This document shows positions 10,938 to 35,894 of a DNA stretch of 64,000 nucleotides, one piece after another. Made by a program: the position numbers and the translations under genes. The stretch is taken from assembly GCA_032158295.1 (NCBI GenBank), contig CM063251.1:19159425-19223424 (forward strand). Direction: 5' to 3'. The notes beneath the pieces are model-generated. The model saw only the letters and a program-made list of their open reading frames with translations. It did no database searches and had not been told where the DNA came from. Source of the stretch: Pycnopodia helianthoides. Taxonomy: Eukaryota > Echinodermata > Asteroidea > Forcipulatida > Asteriidae. Position 1 is the first letter of the stretch, and each line of letters starts with the position of its first letter.

Positions 10938-11333
10938 AGGAACATTACAGAATTGGTTTTTGCTAACAAAACAGTTGCTTGCAGTGTAAGCACTTTATGT
11001 AATCCACCATATACAATGTACATAAACTGACAAACCTGTGGAAGTTTGAGATCGATCGGCCATCTGGGTCACGAGAAAATAGTGAAAAACCGATTACACA
11101 TTTGCATGAAATCATATCGATTCAACAAATGAATAAAGCGCTCACTGAGCGATATTCTCAAATCGGAAAATTAGTTTAGTCATTTCTCATCAAATATGGC
11201 ATTTCAGACAGAAATATTTCAAGGGATGTTTTCTACTATCATCATCATTAGACCGTGTAAGTTTTGTGTAAATCTGTGATCAAAAAGTATATTTTACAAG
11301 TTTTTATTTTCTTACCAATTCTGTAATGTTCCT
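10938..11333. mobile_element. TTAA-type MITE, family AGGAACATTACAG, copy 1
   Basis: 396 bp; termini AGGAACATTACAGAATTGG and its complement; TTAA at 10934-10937 and 11334-11337. Four other copies occur in this window. Confidence 0.8.
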
Positions 11334-11339
11334 TTAATA

Positions 11340-11915
11340 TTGGGTTACAAGGTTAGAGATGTACGTGTTAATGATTTATATACTGACTGAGCTAAAGTGG
11401 ATGCAAGTTTGTCAGCGGGCTGATAATTCTAGAAATATTCTAATGTACAAGTGTGTTCATGGTCTGGCTCCGGAGTATTATGTCGACTGAGTGGTATACA
11501 ATCCCAGATGAATACCACTTTTCCTCTACCAGTAATAATATCCAAGTTCTCTGGAGCCAGGACATGGAATGATCTTCCACTTGCCATTAAAAGCTTGCCA
11601 ACTATTACGAGTTTTAAAAAGCGTGTCAACGAGCACATTTCAAGTTCAAATTAGTAATTTGCATTTGAAATCTTTTGAATCAACAGATCCTGCATTCTTT
11701 AGATTTCTATTTTATATGTGTCTTTTAATCTCCAATTCTTTGTAAAAATGTTTGTTTTTTTTAGCTGGGGACTATGGTGTCTTTCTTTTTTAACAATTGT
11801 AATGGTGTAATATTTTTTTTTTAAATATTAATTCAGTATTTATACTGAGGGCCTCCATGGAAAGCAGTGCGGGCGCTGATCGGAGCTTACCCTCAAAGAT
11901 GACGTAAATAAAATA
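11340..11915 (+). pseudogene. decayed non-LTR retrotransposon 3' end (reverse-transcriptase tail)
   Basis: The plus strand reads ILMYKCVHGLAPEYY, then a stop, then after a frame change FSGARTWNDLPLAIKSLP and a terminal FKKRVNEHI. This is the usual C-terminal end of jockey/CR1-like reverse transcriptases encoded by non-LTR elements (a conserved GLAP.YL then GAR.WN.LP pattern). A T-rich, GATGACGTAAATAAAATAAA-like tail follows. Two stops or frame changes in about 250 bases show it is dead, and nothing of the polymerase core is present. Confidence 0.7.
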
Positions 11916-13169
11916 AATTTAGGGGGGGGGACACACACACCCCACTTCTTTTTGAGGTACACCAAGTGCGATCGACTGGCGGCCTGTAAATGATTAATCA
12001 CATCCTTAACGAAAAACCTTAATTATTTCATAGAGCAAGCTATAGGACGCTAGGTCTAAAACAGTATTCAATAAACGCCAACATGTGATATAAAACAACT
12101 TTATTCAGCTAGGCCGCTTCCAATATTGAATTTCTAAAAAGCTATCACCGCGAGTACTTTGCATGGGCTACTGCTGTATGTTCCGGTACATACCCCTGGT
12201 GTCCCAAACCAAAGATAAAGCACCGAAGGCGAGCAAGATGCGGAAATGATGGTGCCCTTTCAATTGTTGGAACGTTAAATACACTTGGTCGCTAAATTTT
12301 CAGCAAGCAAATGTTTTGGTATTATTGATAGCAATGGTCATTGTCTGCACCGATCTATTGTTTAATCAAAAGGGGGTGGTGTTGGAAACATAGGGGTGTC
12401 GGAACATTGGGGGTGTGAATTAAAACATATGTGTGTGCATGGGTGGCTGCTCTATTGAACAACCCTTGTTTTTATGTTCTACTTCCTGAAACTCATTTAT
12501 AAAGTGTTTGTAGTTGCATTTGTAAACTTGTACTTATGTTTAACCGTTAGAGTGAAATGAGACTTAACTGTCGGTATTAAGACTGATCCAACTCAGGTTT
12601 TGGATGAAACACAATCTTTGTTAGATTATCCTGCTGCTATGGGGGGTGGTGGTGGTGGTGGGGGGGGGTAGTTGCCAAGGCCAAATCACCCAAAGCAACT
12701 TTTGTTTTCTGTTATGAGAGGATTTTTCCTTTAAATGTAAGTGCCTGTCAGAATTGTTACTCATCATAGTTCAGCCTTTGGTCATTACAAATAATTATCT
12801 CAAAACAGGATTTTCAAAGACAAAGTGACTGTATTGGTGCACCAACTTTAGCCTTGCCCCCAGCCGCCACGAACCCCACTGCATATGCCAACCTTTGACT
12901 GGTAAACCATCACACCCAGTACCCCCATTTAAATTAGTGATCATTTAAATGCAAAACATAATAAACAAATAACAAATCTAACCATAACGGATGTTCAGAC
13001 TAGATGGCATCTTGCAAGTATTAAACTGCATACTTTGTGTGGTAATTGCTCTAGGAACAATTTTATTGTGCTTACCAAATTTTGCAATTGAGGAGTTCTA
13101 TGCAATATTAGCCATTAGTGAGATCAATTTTGATAGAGTCTGGTAAAATGGCATGTCACAAGTGACCTG

Positions 13170-13367
13170 GGCCCAATTTCATGACACTGGTTACCAAAGA
13201 ATTCTGAGCTTATGGCACCCCTCTAAAGCCTGTACTTCTATGGGCCATGGCAAGGTGTAAGTGCAGAATTCTGAGCTTATGGCACCCTCTAAAGCCTGTC
13301 CCTCTATGGGCCATGGTAGGGCGTAAGTGTAGAATTCCAGGGTACGCAGCCCCATGCAATTGGGCCC
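13170..13367. mobile_element. MITE with GGGCCCAATTTCAT inverted ends
   Basis: Inverted ends GGGCCCAATTTCATG / CATGCAATTGGGCCC. Inside, a roughly 55-bp segment (TTCTGAGCTTATGGCACC...GGGCCATGG) is present twice in tandem. Related ends occur at 31981, 42449 and 63046. Confidence 0.55.
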
Positions 13368-13779
13368 AGTTAACTTTGAATTACAAAGACGAAAGACAAT
13401 TGCTATATATCATATCGTTCACAACACTGAATGAATGTGTACCAGGCTTTGCTCATCTGGAGGGTGCTTGCCCGAAACCATGTATACATAGCAACACTGT
13501 CTTTTATAGTCAGGGGAATCAAGTGTTCACTTGTGACCAATCAAGTTATTGTACCAGAAAATATTCAAAATCTATCTTGCAAATGGTTCACAAGGTCAGG
13601 ACCGACATCCCTTATTGGATGTAGTGTCCAAAGAGATGATGTCAAACAAAGGCAATGAAAATACAGACTCACTCTTTGAAACACATACAATAGCAGAAGA
13701 AGGGAACTCATGTCTAGTTTTTAACTCAAGATGTATAATATTCACATCAAAATTGATACAAGTATATTGGACAGTCAGG

Positions 13780-13990
13780 TTGGCTCAGTGGTTTCCTTCC
13801 CTGCCTTTCACCTCTGTGGGCCCAGTTTGAATCCCGGACTGGAGCCTTGTATGTTGATTGGGTTTTCAGTGCCCACCGTGATTGTGTGGGTTTTTCCTAC
13901 TTGGGGTTTTCCTCCCACATCTAAAACTGACATTCTTCATCGTCTTCTCCACACAGGTACCTTCAGGCCTACGGGTCACAGTGCTAGTCA
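13780..13990 (+). repeat. tRNA-derived SINE, family 2
   Basis: The head GGTTGGCTCAGTGG resembles an A box and the later AGTTTGAATCCCGG a decayed B box. The body GGGGTTTTCCTCCCACA recurs at 59955-60110. Confidence 0.55.
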
Positions 13991-14465
13991 CTTTTGAGGG
14001 TCCCTTGGTTTCATAGATTTATTCAAAAAGATATAATAACAATAATAATAGTCATAATAATAATACCACTATTGTTCCTTTGATGTAAAAGAGAATGGGC
14101 TCTACACATTGCAGTGTTTTGCCAACAGTGCTAATTCTGAAAACCTAATGTTCCATTTAAAACAAACAAACCCTGAACCATCAAACACCAATGTCACTTT
14201 TAAACTAGTCCTACAAACCAAATATCCTTTTCCCCACCAAATACTAACCCCACCACTTCCCGAATAAGAGATCCTAGTACAGCCTTGAGGTAATGAAATA
14301 AAAAATTTACAATCCTAAACATAAAAACCCTTTTGTTTTTATACAGCTATATTTTGTTTCCCTTGACCTCTGTACATACAACGATAGTAAGTTTTGAATG
14401 AGGTCACCAGTTGGCAAAAGGAAACTATCAAAAGCTTGACTGCAGAATACTAGGAAGGAACCGAA

Positions 14466-14695
14466 AATAAATAGTAAACTTGCAGGTACAACCATGTGTA
14501 AATCTCTTTTGTGAGAGGGTTGGCTCTGAAAGAGCGTGTGGTCTCGACGTTCGAACAGTTACTCTGCTCGTCTTCAGGAGAATCTTCAAGACGAGCCGAG
14601 TATACCAAAACGTCGAGACCACACCGGCTCTTTTCCGAGAGCCAACACTCTCACATTTACACATGGTTGTACCGGCAAGTTTACTATTTATTTAT
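14466..14695. mobile_element. long inverted repeat
   Basis: About 105-bp arms (14466-14572 and 14590-14695) around a short loop; outer ends AATAGTAAACTTG. One-armed or shorter relatives occur at 41270-41395 and 52998-53150. It lies about 125 bases beyond the FECH poly(A) signal. Confidence 0.65.
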
Positions 14696-14819
14696 TTATA
14701 GTTTTTTTCCGCACCATGCAAAGCTTCAAGCAATACTTGCAGAATACCAGCTTACAATAGTCGAGAGTGACTGCTGGAATTATAACACCTTGGAAGCAAC
14801 AGCATGGAAGTGAGTACAT

Positions 14820-14825
14820 TTTATT
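14820..14825 (-). terminator. FECH: FECH poly(A) signal AATAAA
   Basis: Canonical AATAAA on the minus strand 27 bases after the FECH stop codon. If used, the 3' UTR is very short. Confidence 0.55.
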
Positions 14826-14851
14826 AAAATACATCAGATTCAAAGTTGGGG

Positions 14852-27056
<12,205 letters not shown>

Positions 27057-28008
27057 GCTAAGTTTGATTCGTTCGGGTAACTAGTCTAGTGTGAGTGAGG
27101 TTTAACTTCAAAGAGAAACGGTCAAAAATGCACACACACGGTTCAGAATCTGATGTGTTCCTGTTACGTGTCCTGTATACTGTTGTTAGTATTCACTGGT
27201 ATCATCGACACCAGTCTAGTCGTGCATCCTGGAAAGCCCACCTTTTACATAACTCAAAATTGTTGTCATTACGTACACATGTGTGTGTACGCTGTCTGGT
27301 AGGTGCATGAATGCTTTCCTTGCAAAGGTCTTGTTTTTTCACGCTTGTTTTTAAAGTGCGCCCTCGTGCGGTTGGTTACATTTGGAAACTGGTTCCCCCG
27401 CCCCCCCCCCCCCCGGTCCTGTGCACCAGCGGTGTGTAAGATGACGCTTATAGTCAGTTCATTAGAGCATAGAGCAAGGACAGATAGAGCAAGTCTCTGT
27501 GCTTGCTCTATGCTTAGTTTAATCATGGTTTAAGGCAGGGTTAGTGGTCTTGCGTGGTGTTGGGGTTAAGGTTAGGGTTTAGATGGGCGATATGTTGTTT
27601 GGGCTAGTTAAGAATCTGTGTTGTGTCGGAAAACAGTTCCCCTATTGGGTTTTATGACTGAAGGATTTGAGTATTAATTAACTAATTGTTTACTTTTCTT
27701 CCAACCTTCCATTTTGTCCTTTGTGTTTCCAACTTTTTGTGGTCAAGCCATCCCCTTCCCTCCAACCCCCCCCCTGCTCTTTCTGAATGCTTCATGCTTT
27801 TCCCTCTCCACTCTCTCTATTCATGTATTTCCACTTGACTGCTCTTGTCACCCTTGTATGCATGTATGTGTGTTGTCTTGTCATTTAGCCTTCGAGAAAG
27901 ACTCTGCTAGGGTCAAAATGTCGGGCCACTAATTTTTTGCATTTTTAATTTAGTTTTAGTTATTGGCAGTGCACTGTGTTATACAAAACTGCCTTGTGAC
28001 TACTCTTA

Positions 28009-28266
28009 TATGTTTCAACATCCCTATGTTCTGACAACCCATGTTCTAACACCCCTATGTTCTAATACCCCTAGGTTCCGACACCCTTATGTTCCAACAC
28101 CTTTGTTTCAACAGGCCTATGATTTGACATCCCTAGGTTCCGACACCCCTTTGTTCCAAAACCTTTGTTCAGACACCCCTATGTTCAGATACCCCTATGT
28201 TCCAACACCCCTATGTTTCGCACCTCTATGTTCCAACACCCCCATGTTTTGACACCCCTGTTTTGA
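28009..28266. repeat. minisatellite, 15-16 bp units
   Basis: About 17 units of the type ACACCCCTATGTTCC. Variable spacing shows simple tandem growth; the reading frame across it is an artefact. Confidence 0.85.
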
Positions 28267-28763
28267 CATCTCGCTAACCATTTGCACACAGGTCACCCAT
28301 GGTTCTATCTAGCTTCTGTGAACAGAAATGAAAGACACATTTTAGACAAACTTGTATCATATAGGTAAATTTCTCAAAACTGTTAATAACAAAAAACAAA
28401 AAACAAAAAACCTGACTCACAAAAATATCACTTCATCCTGCAATAAGATTATTTTACATCAAGATTGGCTTGAGAAGAATTGAATACATTAACATGCTAA
28501 AGTTTTTTTTTCATGCATTACAAATACACAATTAAATTAACGATCCAATTTAGGAGAGCACAACACCTAAATTGAGAATATTTATGCATGACAATAAATA
28601 CCCTTCGAGTTAGAGACAGGCAGGTTGTAAATCCAAAATGTGTACGCAAAGAAAATCATATTTTACATTAGCACAAATTTTGAATTCACCCAAATCATTA
28701 GGAAACTCTCCAAACCAAAACTGCAATGAGCATGCAATCTACTAACTCCATGTAACCCATGTT

Positions 28764-29130
28764 GTGGCGTGTAGGGCCGAGTGGTCTAGTTCACCGGACC
28801 CAAGCTCTGGTGTGGTCAGCAGCACAGTGTGGGTTCGAATCCCGGTCATGACACTTGTGCCCTTGAGCAAGGCACTTAACCATAATTGCTTCGTAAAAAG
28901 TTGGGAAGGTAGTGCATTCTGCTCTACCAGCCAGGCTCCCAGTGGATGAAACCCATGCCTAAATCCTTACGGACTGTGAGGGGGTAACCCTGTTTCAGCC
29001 CCAGGAGTAGGTGGCAACGTGCCTCTGGTGTCAGTTGATTTGGGTCAACAGCCCAAATCAGTTAAGTGTAGCCCTCACCTTGAGTGGCCGTTCGGCCTTG
29101 TGAGTTAGGCGACATCTCATAAAATTTTTT
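28764..29130 (+). repeat. tRNA-derived SINE, family 3, copy 1
   Basis: Head GGGCCGAGTGGTCTAGTTC, B box GGGTTCGAATCCCGGTC, then a body with GTAAAAAGTTGGGAAGG and TGAGTTAGGCGACATCTCA. Closely matches 50829-51147. Confidence 0.8.
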
Positions 29131-31980
29131 TTAAAACCCCCCAAAACCTAGCTTTGAGATAAATGCATTACTGTCTAAGGGAACTCACCAAAGCTGCATG
29201 TCAATAAATTGTTAACCTTTATGTTGATGCGAGCACTTGATATAAATGTGATATCCAGCAACTTCTCATACCTTCCTTTCAGAAATAATGTGAAACATTT
29301 TTACTGAAATTTTTTAAGTGACTTTGATGATAAGCATCTTCAAAAACCAAAAGGCTGCCACTGCTGTGGTCAAACAATGCAAATGTGCTAAGAGCCAATT
29401 AGAACAACTCTCCGCCAATGAAAGGCCTTCCTTTGATTACAGTGGCGTGCCGTTTGCTCTTGTGAGGGCGCTGTTTGAGCTTGTGACATCATATGCAAGA
29501 AGTCTATGGGAATGGGTGTAACTACACAAAGTCAAAAGGGGGGGGGGTTCCAACCCTCTATAAAGAATCATACGTAGTTAGGAAGATTGCAGGTTTTCAT
29601 CATAATCGCAAAGAAAAAAGTAACTCAATTTTCACTACAAACCTTGTGTTTTTTTTAGCATAAAAACCAAGTGCAACAACTTCCTCCATAAACCCTAAAC
29701 GGCCACCATCGGAAATCACTCTAGATACTTTTTTTTATAAATACAAATGAACCCTTACATATCTGTACACATAAATATTATAATATGATGTGCAATTATT
29801 ATTGATATTTACTGTGGGATATTCATTTACGTATTAAATAATTTTAATAAAGAAAGAATTGTTTTTCCTTATACAAAAAATCTCTTATTATTAACTAGGG
29901 TACAGCTGCTGTTATTTACAACAAATTGAAAATTATTCAATATTTGATCTCTTTCTACTTTACTGTTACTACTTTTATTTACAAGGAGAAAGATTTAGAT
30001 ACAAGCTGTATCAAGTTTTTATTAGCTTATTAACCAAAAAGAAGACACTCAACAAAACAACTGAAATGCTTACGAGTAATAAGACAACTTCGTGGCTCTG
30101 CTTACTGCAAGTTAGTGTATCCTGCTTATCTTTGCTTAGCAGAAAATAGTTAAGCATTAACTTTTGCTTAGGCAGATCTATATGCACTTGGGCCGATACG
30201 TGGGTCCTTCCTCTATGTTGTGACTTGGCATTCTTAGCTTGCACACCTAGCGTAGAAATTGGGAGCTACCCCTACAAGGGAGAACGCTAACTGCAAGTGC
30301 AGACTTCCGCGATAAATTGGGCCAGTTTGGTTACACAGAGGGAAATAAAGTTCTTGCTAGAGACTGTGCAAGCTTTGCATAATTCCACTGTAAGAGCCCA
30401 CGGGCCCACTGTTGCTAATTCCACTGTAAGCCACGCCCACTGTTGCTAATTATTCCACTGTTAAGCCACGCCCACTTCACAGTATAACTGGCTTCTCTGA
30501 CCACAAGAAACCCATAGGAGTTGCATTGAGCATTTACTTTGATAATTTATGCAAGAAAAGTTTAATAATAGCACTCTGCACTAATGCTAAAAAATAGAAA
30601 ATTCAATACGGTGGTGTCATGCAAGTACCCAGATCTCGATGTGTCAAATTTCACTGATGTATGCGTGTGTCACATCACCAAGCCATTTTCAGTGTTTTTT
30701 TTTATTACTTGCATGTATTGAACTACTGCGGTCTAGCGTGCTGATGCAGTGATCACTTGAGTTTGTCCGACATCCAGGTATTTTGAGGAAAAATGAGGTC
30801 TTTAATGCGGATTGTGCTATTGAACTAGGCTTTTACGTTCTGCAAAGACGAAGGTCTTGTCAAACATAAAAGTGTCTGTCACGAGAAATGCTTTGGAATG
30901 ATGAAATGGGTGATTTGGGGTAAAATTACCCACAAAACATATGACAGCTTTGGAGCAGGACGTAGCGTAAAACTTTAGGCGCAATGACTTACTAATAGGA
31001 TGCGCAATTCATTTTGTCCTTCACACATTAAAGCGAAGTACAATGAACAACTGTTTAAAGACTTTCTCAGTCTATTATATAAATCTCGCATTCAATGCAT
31101 GATAGAGCTTCCTGTGTCCACATTTGACTGTAACGCGACAAGGAATGAATAAACAAAAACGTACAAGAAGAAATGTAAGCAAAACAGAGGGAAGCAATGT
31201 TACATTGTACATGTTTTGTAACAATTTCTGATTACAGTATGATCAGTTACACAAAGCAAATTTGAATATTAAGTTCATGCATTAAATAAGGTATTATAAC
31301 TTGAAGAGACATAAAATATTGTTTAATTGTTAACATTGCAAATTCCTTGGCCCTTACACAAACAAAATTCAATTATGATTTTAGAACCAACCCCCCCCCC
31401 CCCTTAAAACTGCAAAAGAAAAAAAAATTGGAGATAAACATCTATTCAATTGGAGATTAGCTGACATGTCATTCTCTCAAACTCAAAAACGGCAACAAAT
31501 CATATTAAACACATCATTCAAGCCGACCTGACCAGATAAATTCTAGTATTTATTGACAATTTCAGACCAGTACAAAAAATACTGCAAACATTCTTCTTGT
31601 CTCTAGGGTCAGCATTGCCAGGAATGCCACCAGCAAAAGGTACAAACCAAAGATCACACAGCACTGCAGGTGCTAGATGGGGGAACTCAAGCTGAAGTAT
31701 GAAGTATGCACTGGACGCCATTTTAGTAAGCAACTCTTTTGATGCAACAATAGACCAGTGCAGACAATGACCATTGCTATCAATGCTAACATTTGCTTAC
31801 TGAAATGGCGCACACGTCACACCTCAGGTTCCAGCAATAGACAGAGTGCCAGTTGCCCATCTTAGGCCTTGCTGCTCCCTAATAACATCCCTGGGCACCA
31901 GACCTGGGGCACCAGTGTGGGAACCTACACACAAAAGTCAATAGTCATGATTGTTTTCACCTTCCATGTCCCCACGTCAC

Positions 31981-32178
31981 CTGGGCCAAATTTCATAGAG
32001 CTGCTTAAGCACAAAAAGTAGCTTAGCACGACAAAATTATGCTTACCAGAATACGGTTACCAGCCAAACTACAATGTCACATGTACAATTTGTGACTGGT
32101 ATCCTGCAGATTTCTGCTTAGCAGACAATTTTTAAGCAATATTTTCTGCTTAAGCAGCTCTATAAAAATTGAGCCCTG
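31981..32178. mobile_element. MITE with GGGCC(C)AATTTCATAGAGCTGCTTAA ends
   Basis: Inverted ends meet as TGCTTAAGCAGCTCTATA; it shares the interior AAAAAGTAGC(T)TAGCAC with 42449-42652. Confidence 0.6.
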
Positions 32179-32935
32179 GGAAGGTTTGCTACTCGCTAAT
32201 GAAATACCACTGCATGGAGATAGTGCCTTTGTTGATGAGCTGAGATGTCATGTGACCATAATCATGTAGGCTCCCCTTTGATTTGCTCTGCCATTGGTGT
32301 ATCAGAGAAAAAACATGGGAGCAAAATTGGGATGGGGGGGGGGGCGTATTATGCTAGAAAGATGCATGGATCACCTTCCACACAGGTATAGCGTAGTGTT
32401 ATTTCAAAACGATTGTGATCCACACAATTCCCATGAATATACTTGTTTTGCTGAAATGTACAAAGCTTCTTGATATATCAGGGTATGTTACACCATTGGT
32501 TTTTGGAGGAGTATATCAATGCATATCCAACCTGTAAGCAATTTCATTTCAATCAGGAAGTCACATTCCAGAACCTGGCAATGAACAGTTTACGTTTTGT
32601 TAGTTGCACATCAGTTTCAGGTGCATTTACTACATCACTTAAAAAGTTCCGATTTTGGGTGATTACTTGATTGCAAAATGGTCAGTGGAGGGCAATAGAA
32701 TAGAGTTCTCGAAAAAATAAACCAAAAGCCTAAAAACATAGCCATGTTTGAATGGGAGACTGTGCTTAAGTCACAGTAGCCATACCAGGCAAGTTTCCAA
32801 TGTTGATGCAGTTCTCCACATTTTTTGAGAACGACGGATACTACCTCCGAAAGGCTATCTATGATTTTTATATCGATGCCAGATGACATCATCAGTCTGG
32901 ACTTCAAAATGGCTACTCCCTCTAGACAAAGCATA

Positions 32936-33095
32936 GGCCCTTTTCGAATCCACGGCTTCGGCTCCGGCTTCGGCTTCGGGGCCAGTTTTCTTGTCTGAAG
33001 CCCTGACCGCAAAGCATGCATAAGTTAAAATAATTGTGGGAACCTAGCTAGCCTGAGCTGATTTTGGCGCCGAAGCCGTGAATTCGAAAAGGGCC
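32936..33095. mobile_element. MITE with GGCCCTTTTCGAAT inverted ends
   Basis: Arms GGCCCTTTTCGAATCCACGG and GGCCCTTTTCGAATTCACGG (inverted), one mismatch over about 27 bases. The flanks share ATA or CATAG, so the duplication is ambiguous. Confidence 0.7.
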
Positions 33096-33669
33096 ATAGT
33101 CTTGATTGGCGACACTGTTTTTTATATTAGCCACCGGTAGAGGGCGCTACATTAACTGTTTGGGAGGCTGACTCAGAAGGACTGGGCAAGTTTATAAATC
33201 TGGATCGAAACGTTTTGATCCAGATGTTCATGTGATACAGATATCTCTTCTCCAGTAATTCGTGTTGCGATGTCGCACTACGTTAAACGAAATGAAGGTC
33301 GCCAATCAAGACTAGCCAAAGCCACAGTTGCTAAAATTAACTTTTGTTTCACATTACGAAAGTTACTTCCAATTTGATGTCTTCTCAGAATAATGTATTA
33401 TACCCTTTGTAAAAAAAGTACAAATCCAAATCCAAAATGTGTCAGTCAAACAACTTGGCAATTAACCAAAGAAACATTACGACAAGGATTAAAGGAACAA
33501 AATTATTCAAAATATCAGAAAAAGTCAACTCTGTGCAAATATTAAGAAAAATATTTTTGTTTTTTTAATTAAAACTGTCTAAAAGTAAAGGGAGGTTTAA
33601 GAAGGCACTTCACAGAAAATAGCAAGGTAGCAAAAAAAATGAAAAATCTACAATTTCTTGATGTACTAA

Positions 33670-33675
33670 TTTATT
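33670..33675 (-). terminator. possible SECISBP2 poly(A) signal
   Basis: First canonical AATAAA on the minus strand downstream of the SECISBP2 stop, about 1.2 kb away. Confidence 0.3.
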
Positions 33676-34881
33676 CATGCTTATGTTTTAATAACAGTCA
33701 ATCGCACTTGAATTGTTTGATACTGAACCAAGCGAAAGGAGACCACGAGCGATCGATCACTTTAACCTGTCAACACGTCAGGAACCTGTCAGCTGCAAAT
33801 TCCTACACTCTAGTGAAATTCCATCACCTATCATTCCCTATGATACATGATACGTTCACATGTACACTGTTAATTATTCACAACTCCTTTGTTCCAATAT
33901 AATTAAGAACCTTGAAATCATTTCATAAAATTATTGCCTGCACAGAAGTCGTTTTACTAAAACTTTGAGCAGGTAAAAGTGGAGGCTTAAAATGAAGATC
34001 AAGACCTGGAAGAAAACTTAAACTTTTGACAGGTAAGGACACGAGTCAGGCATCCCAGGACAGGTACAATCTGCTGGCACAAACAGACACTGGCAAACGG
34101 ACTCTTTTTGGGCCACTCACCCAAACTTGTAAGGGTCAAATTAAAAAAAGGTCATGGACCAGGCGCCTACAATGTGCATTGTGCTTCAGTCTGATAGCAC
34201 GACCCACGATGGATCAAACTGATTAGTTTAGGGTCAGTCAATTTCTCACCATAATAATCTAGGTGGTAATGGGGTCTGGCACCTTGTCCGATGACATGAA
34301 CAGTCTGGGTCAATTCAACCCGATCAGGGTCATGTTACCCTAGCCGGTAAGGGTCAAATCATCTAAGCTGGATCTAGGATGTTGATTGGTCATGCACTTA
34401 ATAACAGATACAATCCCATGACGTGATGAGATGAAACAGCTGCAAAGTGACCAGCTTAGGGGTCTCTTTAAAAACTTAAACCATTATTACTTGATTACTA
34501 ATAACAGGGGTCAAACAAACTGTCTAAACAGGACAAGTTTTGTAACAAACACGTATACGCGCAACTGGGTCAAATTATCTCCACATGGCAGGTTGAAATA
34601 ATCTCACAATAAAGGGCCTGAAACCCTACTCTGCCACCATGAGATACATGCAAATCTCACCCAAATTAGTCTGATACCCTGAGTTGATCACTGATCAAAT
34701 CGGGGTCAAAAGTCTGACTAGAAATGGTAAGTTTTTTTTGACCTAAAAAGGGTCAATACCCCACTCTGCATAGTTTTTTTTACCAACTCACTTCTCCTTC
34801 TTTGACTACATATGATTAGAAATTATTCAATGTTTTACTTCACTTCTTACGCACAGATTAAAGACAAAAATACAAACTACC

Positions 34882-35894
34882 TCAGGTAGATTCCTTTGGT
34901 ATGAAAGCAGTTTGGTTTTCACATAGATGCTCCTCAACTTTCCTCGGTGCTTCCCTGTTTTTACTCTTCACCGAGGTCTTCTTATCAGATTGTATTTGCT
35001 CTTCTACATTTTGACAGTTAACAGGAGTGTTCTGGTCGCGGGGTTGTTGGTGGCATTGGCTGCCGGGTCGAGGAGTTGACGCCTCAGAGTCGCAACATTC
35101 TGGTGACCTCGATGGGAGGATCCTGTCCGACTTAGCAGCACCTTCATCGTTATCATTGTCAGTAATATCCAGCGTTTGAATGGTACTCTGGGCTTCTGCC
35201 ACCCAGTCTGCGATCCGTTCCTTGTCCAACGGGAGGGCAGTCTTATTATTGAGGATTGAAATCCCTCCGAGGTCCTCCTCTTCTTCATCGTCCTCATCAT
35301 CTTCCCCATCGACGCAGTTATGTGGACGGTAATGTGTATCGATGGCGTCTAACTCATCGTCTTCGTCTACATCGCTCAAATCATAGGCATCGTCGTTCTC
35401 TTCACAGTCGATGTCGTCCAGCTCGGCAGCTTCTAATGTCTCCGAGGAGGTCTTGGATGCACCCTGTTCTACCGTTCCACTGTCTTCACTGTGCGCACCC
35501 TCCTGACTGAAGCCGCGATCGCTCTCATATCCTCCCGTGGTATCATCAGTGTCTACAAACTCACAAGTGGTCAGGGTGGACACTGGAGCCGCCATGGCAT
35601 ACTCGGCCGTCTTGACCGCATCGTTGAATCGCACCTCTCGGACGATCTCGTTGCCCCGGCTGTCCACCTCCGGCTCGGGGTCCGGATAGTCCTCGATATG
35701 GGCTCCGAGATGACACTGCTGAAGGAGATCCCACTGCAGCCGGACAGGTTGCGATAGTGGCCCAGATGGTGGCGGTGTTTGGAGAAGGGCACCACGGTGC
35801 TGGCCGCTTCTGCCTCCTGCTGAAACTGACGGATCATGGCATTGTAGTTGTCCCGTGCACTCTTTGTCAAGTCAAGAAGATTTTTGTAATGCTC
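34882..35894 (-). CDS. SECISBP2L: SECISBP2 coding exon 15 (terminal, contains a one-base frame break)
   Basis: 1013 bases to TGA at 34882-34884, acceptor CTCCAG. The first part reads EHYKNLLDLTKSARDNYNAM and GISFSSVISEPIS, then would stop at 35571. From about 35695, one base out, the frame reads EDYPDPEPEVDSRGNEIV and a very acidic tail (DDIDCEENDDAYDLSDVDED) to the end, closing IPKEST. Both halves resemble SECISBP2L, so one base is missing near 35691-35699. Confidence 0.88.

Larger units (their letters stand above)
10107..14819. other. intergenic region between the SLC22-like gene and FECH
   Basis: Both neighbours are on the minus strand. Contents: a possible promoter, TTAA-type MITEs at 10342 and 10938, a decayed non-LTR retrotransposon tail (11340-11915), a GGGCCCAATTTCAT inverted-repeat element (13170-13367), a SINE (13780-13990) and a long inverted repeat (14466-14695). 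Between about 11920 and 13160 I see only unique A/T-rich sequence with poly-G tracts. Confidence 0.7.
27057..34881. other. region between FECH start and SECISBP2 stop
   Basis: Includes the FECH 5' side and the SECISBP2 3' UTR. Contents: a poly-C tract near 27402, a 15-16 bp minisatellite (28009-28266), a SINE (28764-29130), tract repeats of the GCTTAAGCA type (30080-30330), inverted-repeat elements at 31981-32178 and 32936-33095, and otherwise unique A/T-rich DNA. From 29140 to 30080 and 33100 to 34880 I see no gene. Confidence 0.65.

Noticed and set aside
27560..27585. Telomere-like GGTTAGGGTTT
   Set aside because: Only one or two copies, not an array.
28010..28252. Reading frame across the 28-kb minisatellite
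   Set aside because: Simple tandem ACACCCCTATGTTCC units; the peptide is a repeat translation only.
28764..28900. True tRNA genes at SINE heads (also 7722, 16283, 38860, 50829)
   Set aside because: A- and B-box motifs are present, but no closed acceptor stem or proper anticodon arm, and each continues into a shared SINE body.
32635..33021. 128-codon minus-strand ORF
   Set aside because: Its start lies inside the 32936-33095 MITE, and the peptide has a simple Lys-Pro repeat from the CGGCTTC tract; no homology recognised.
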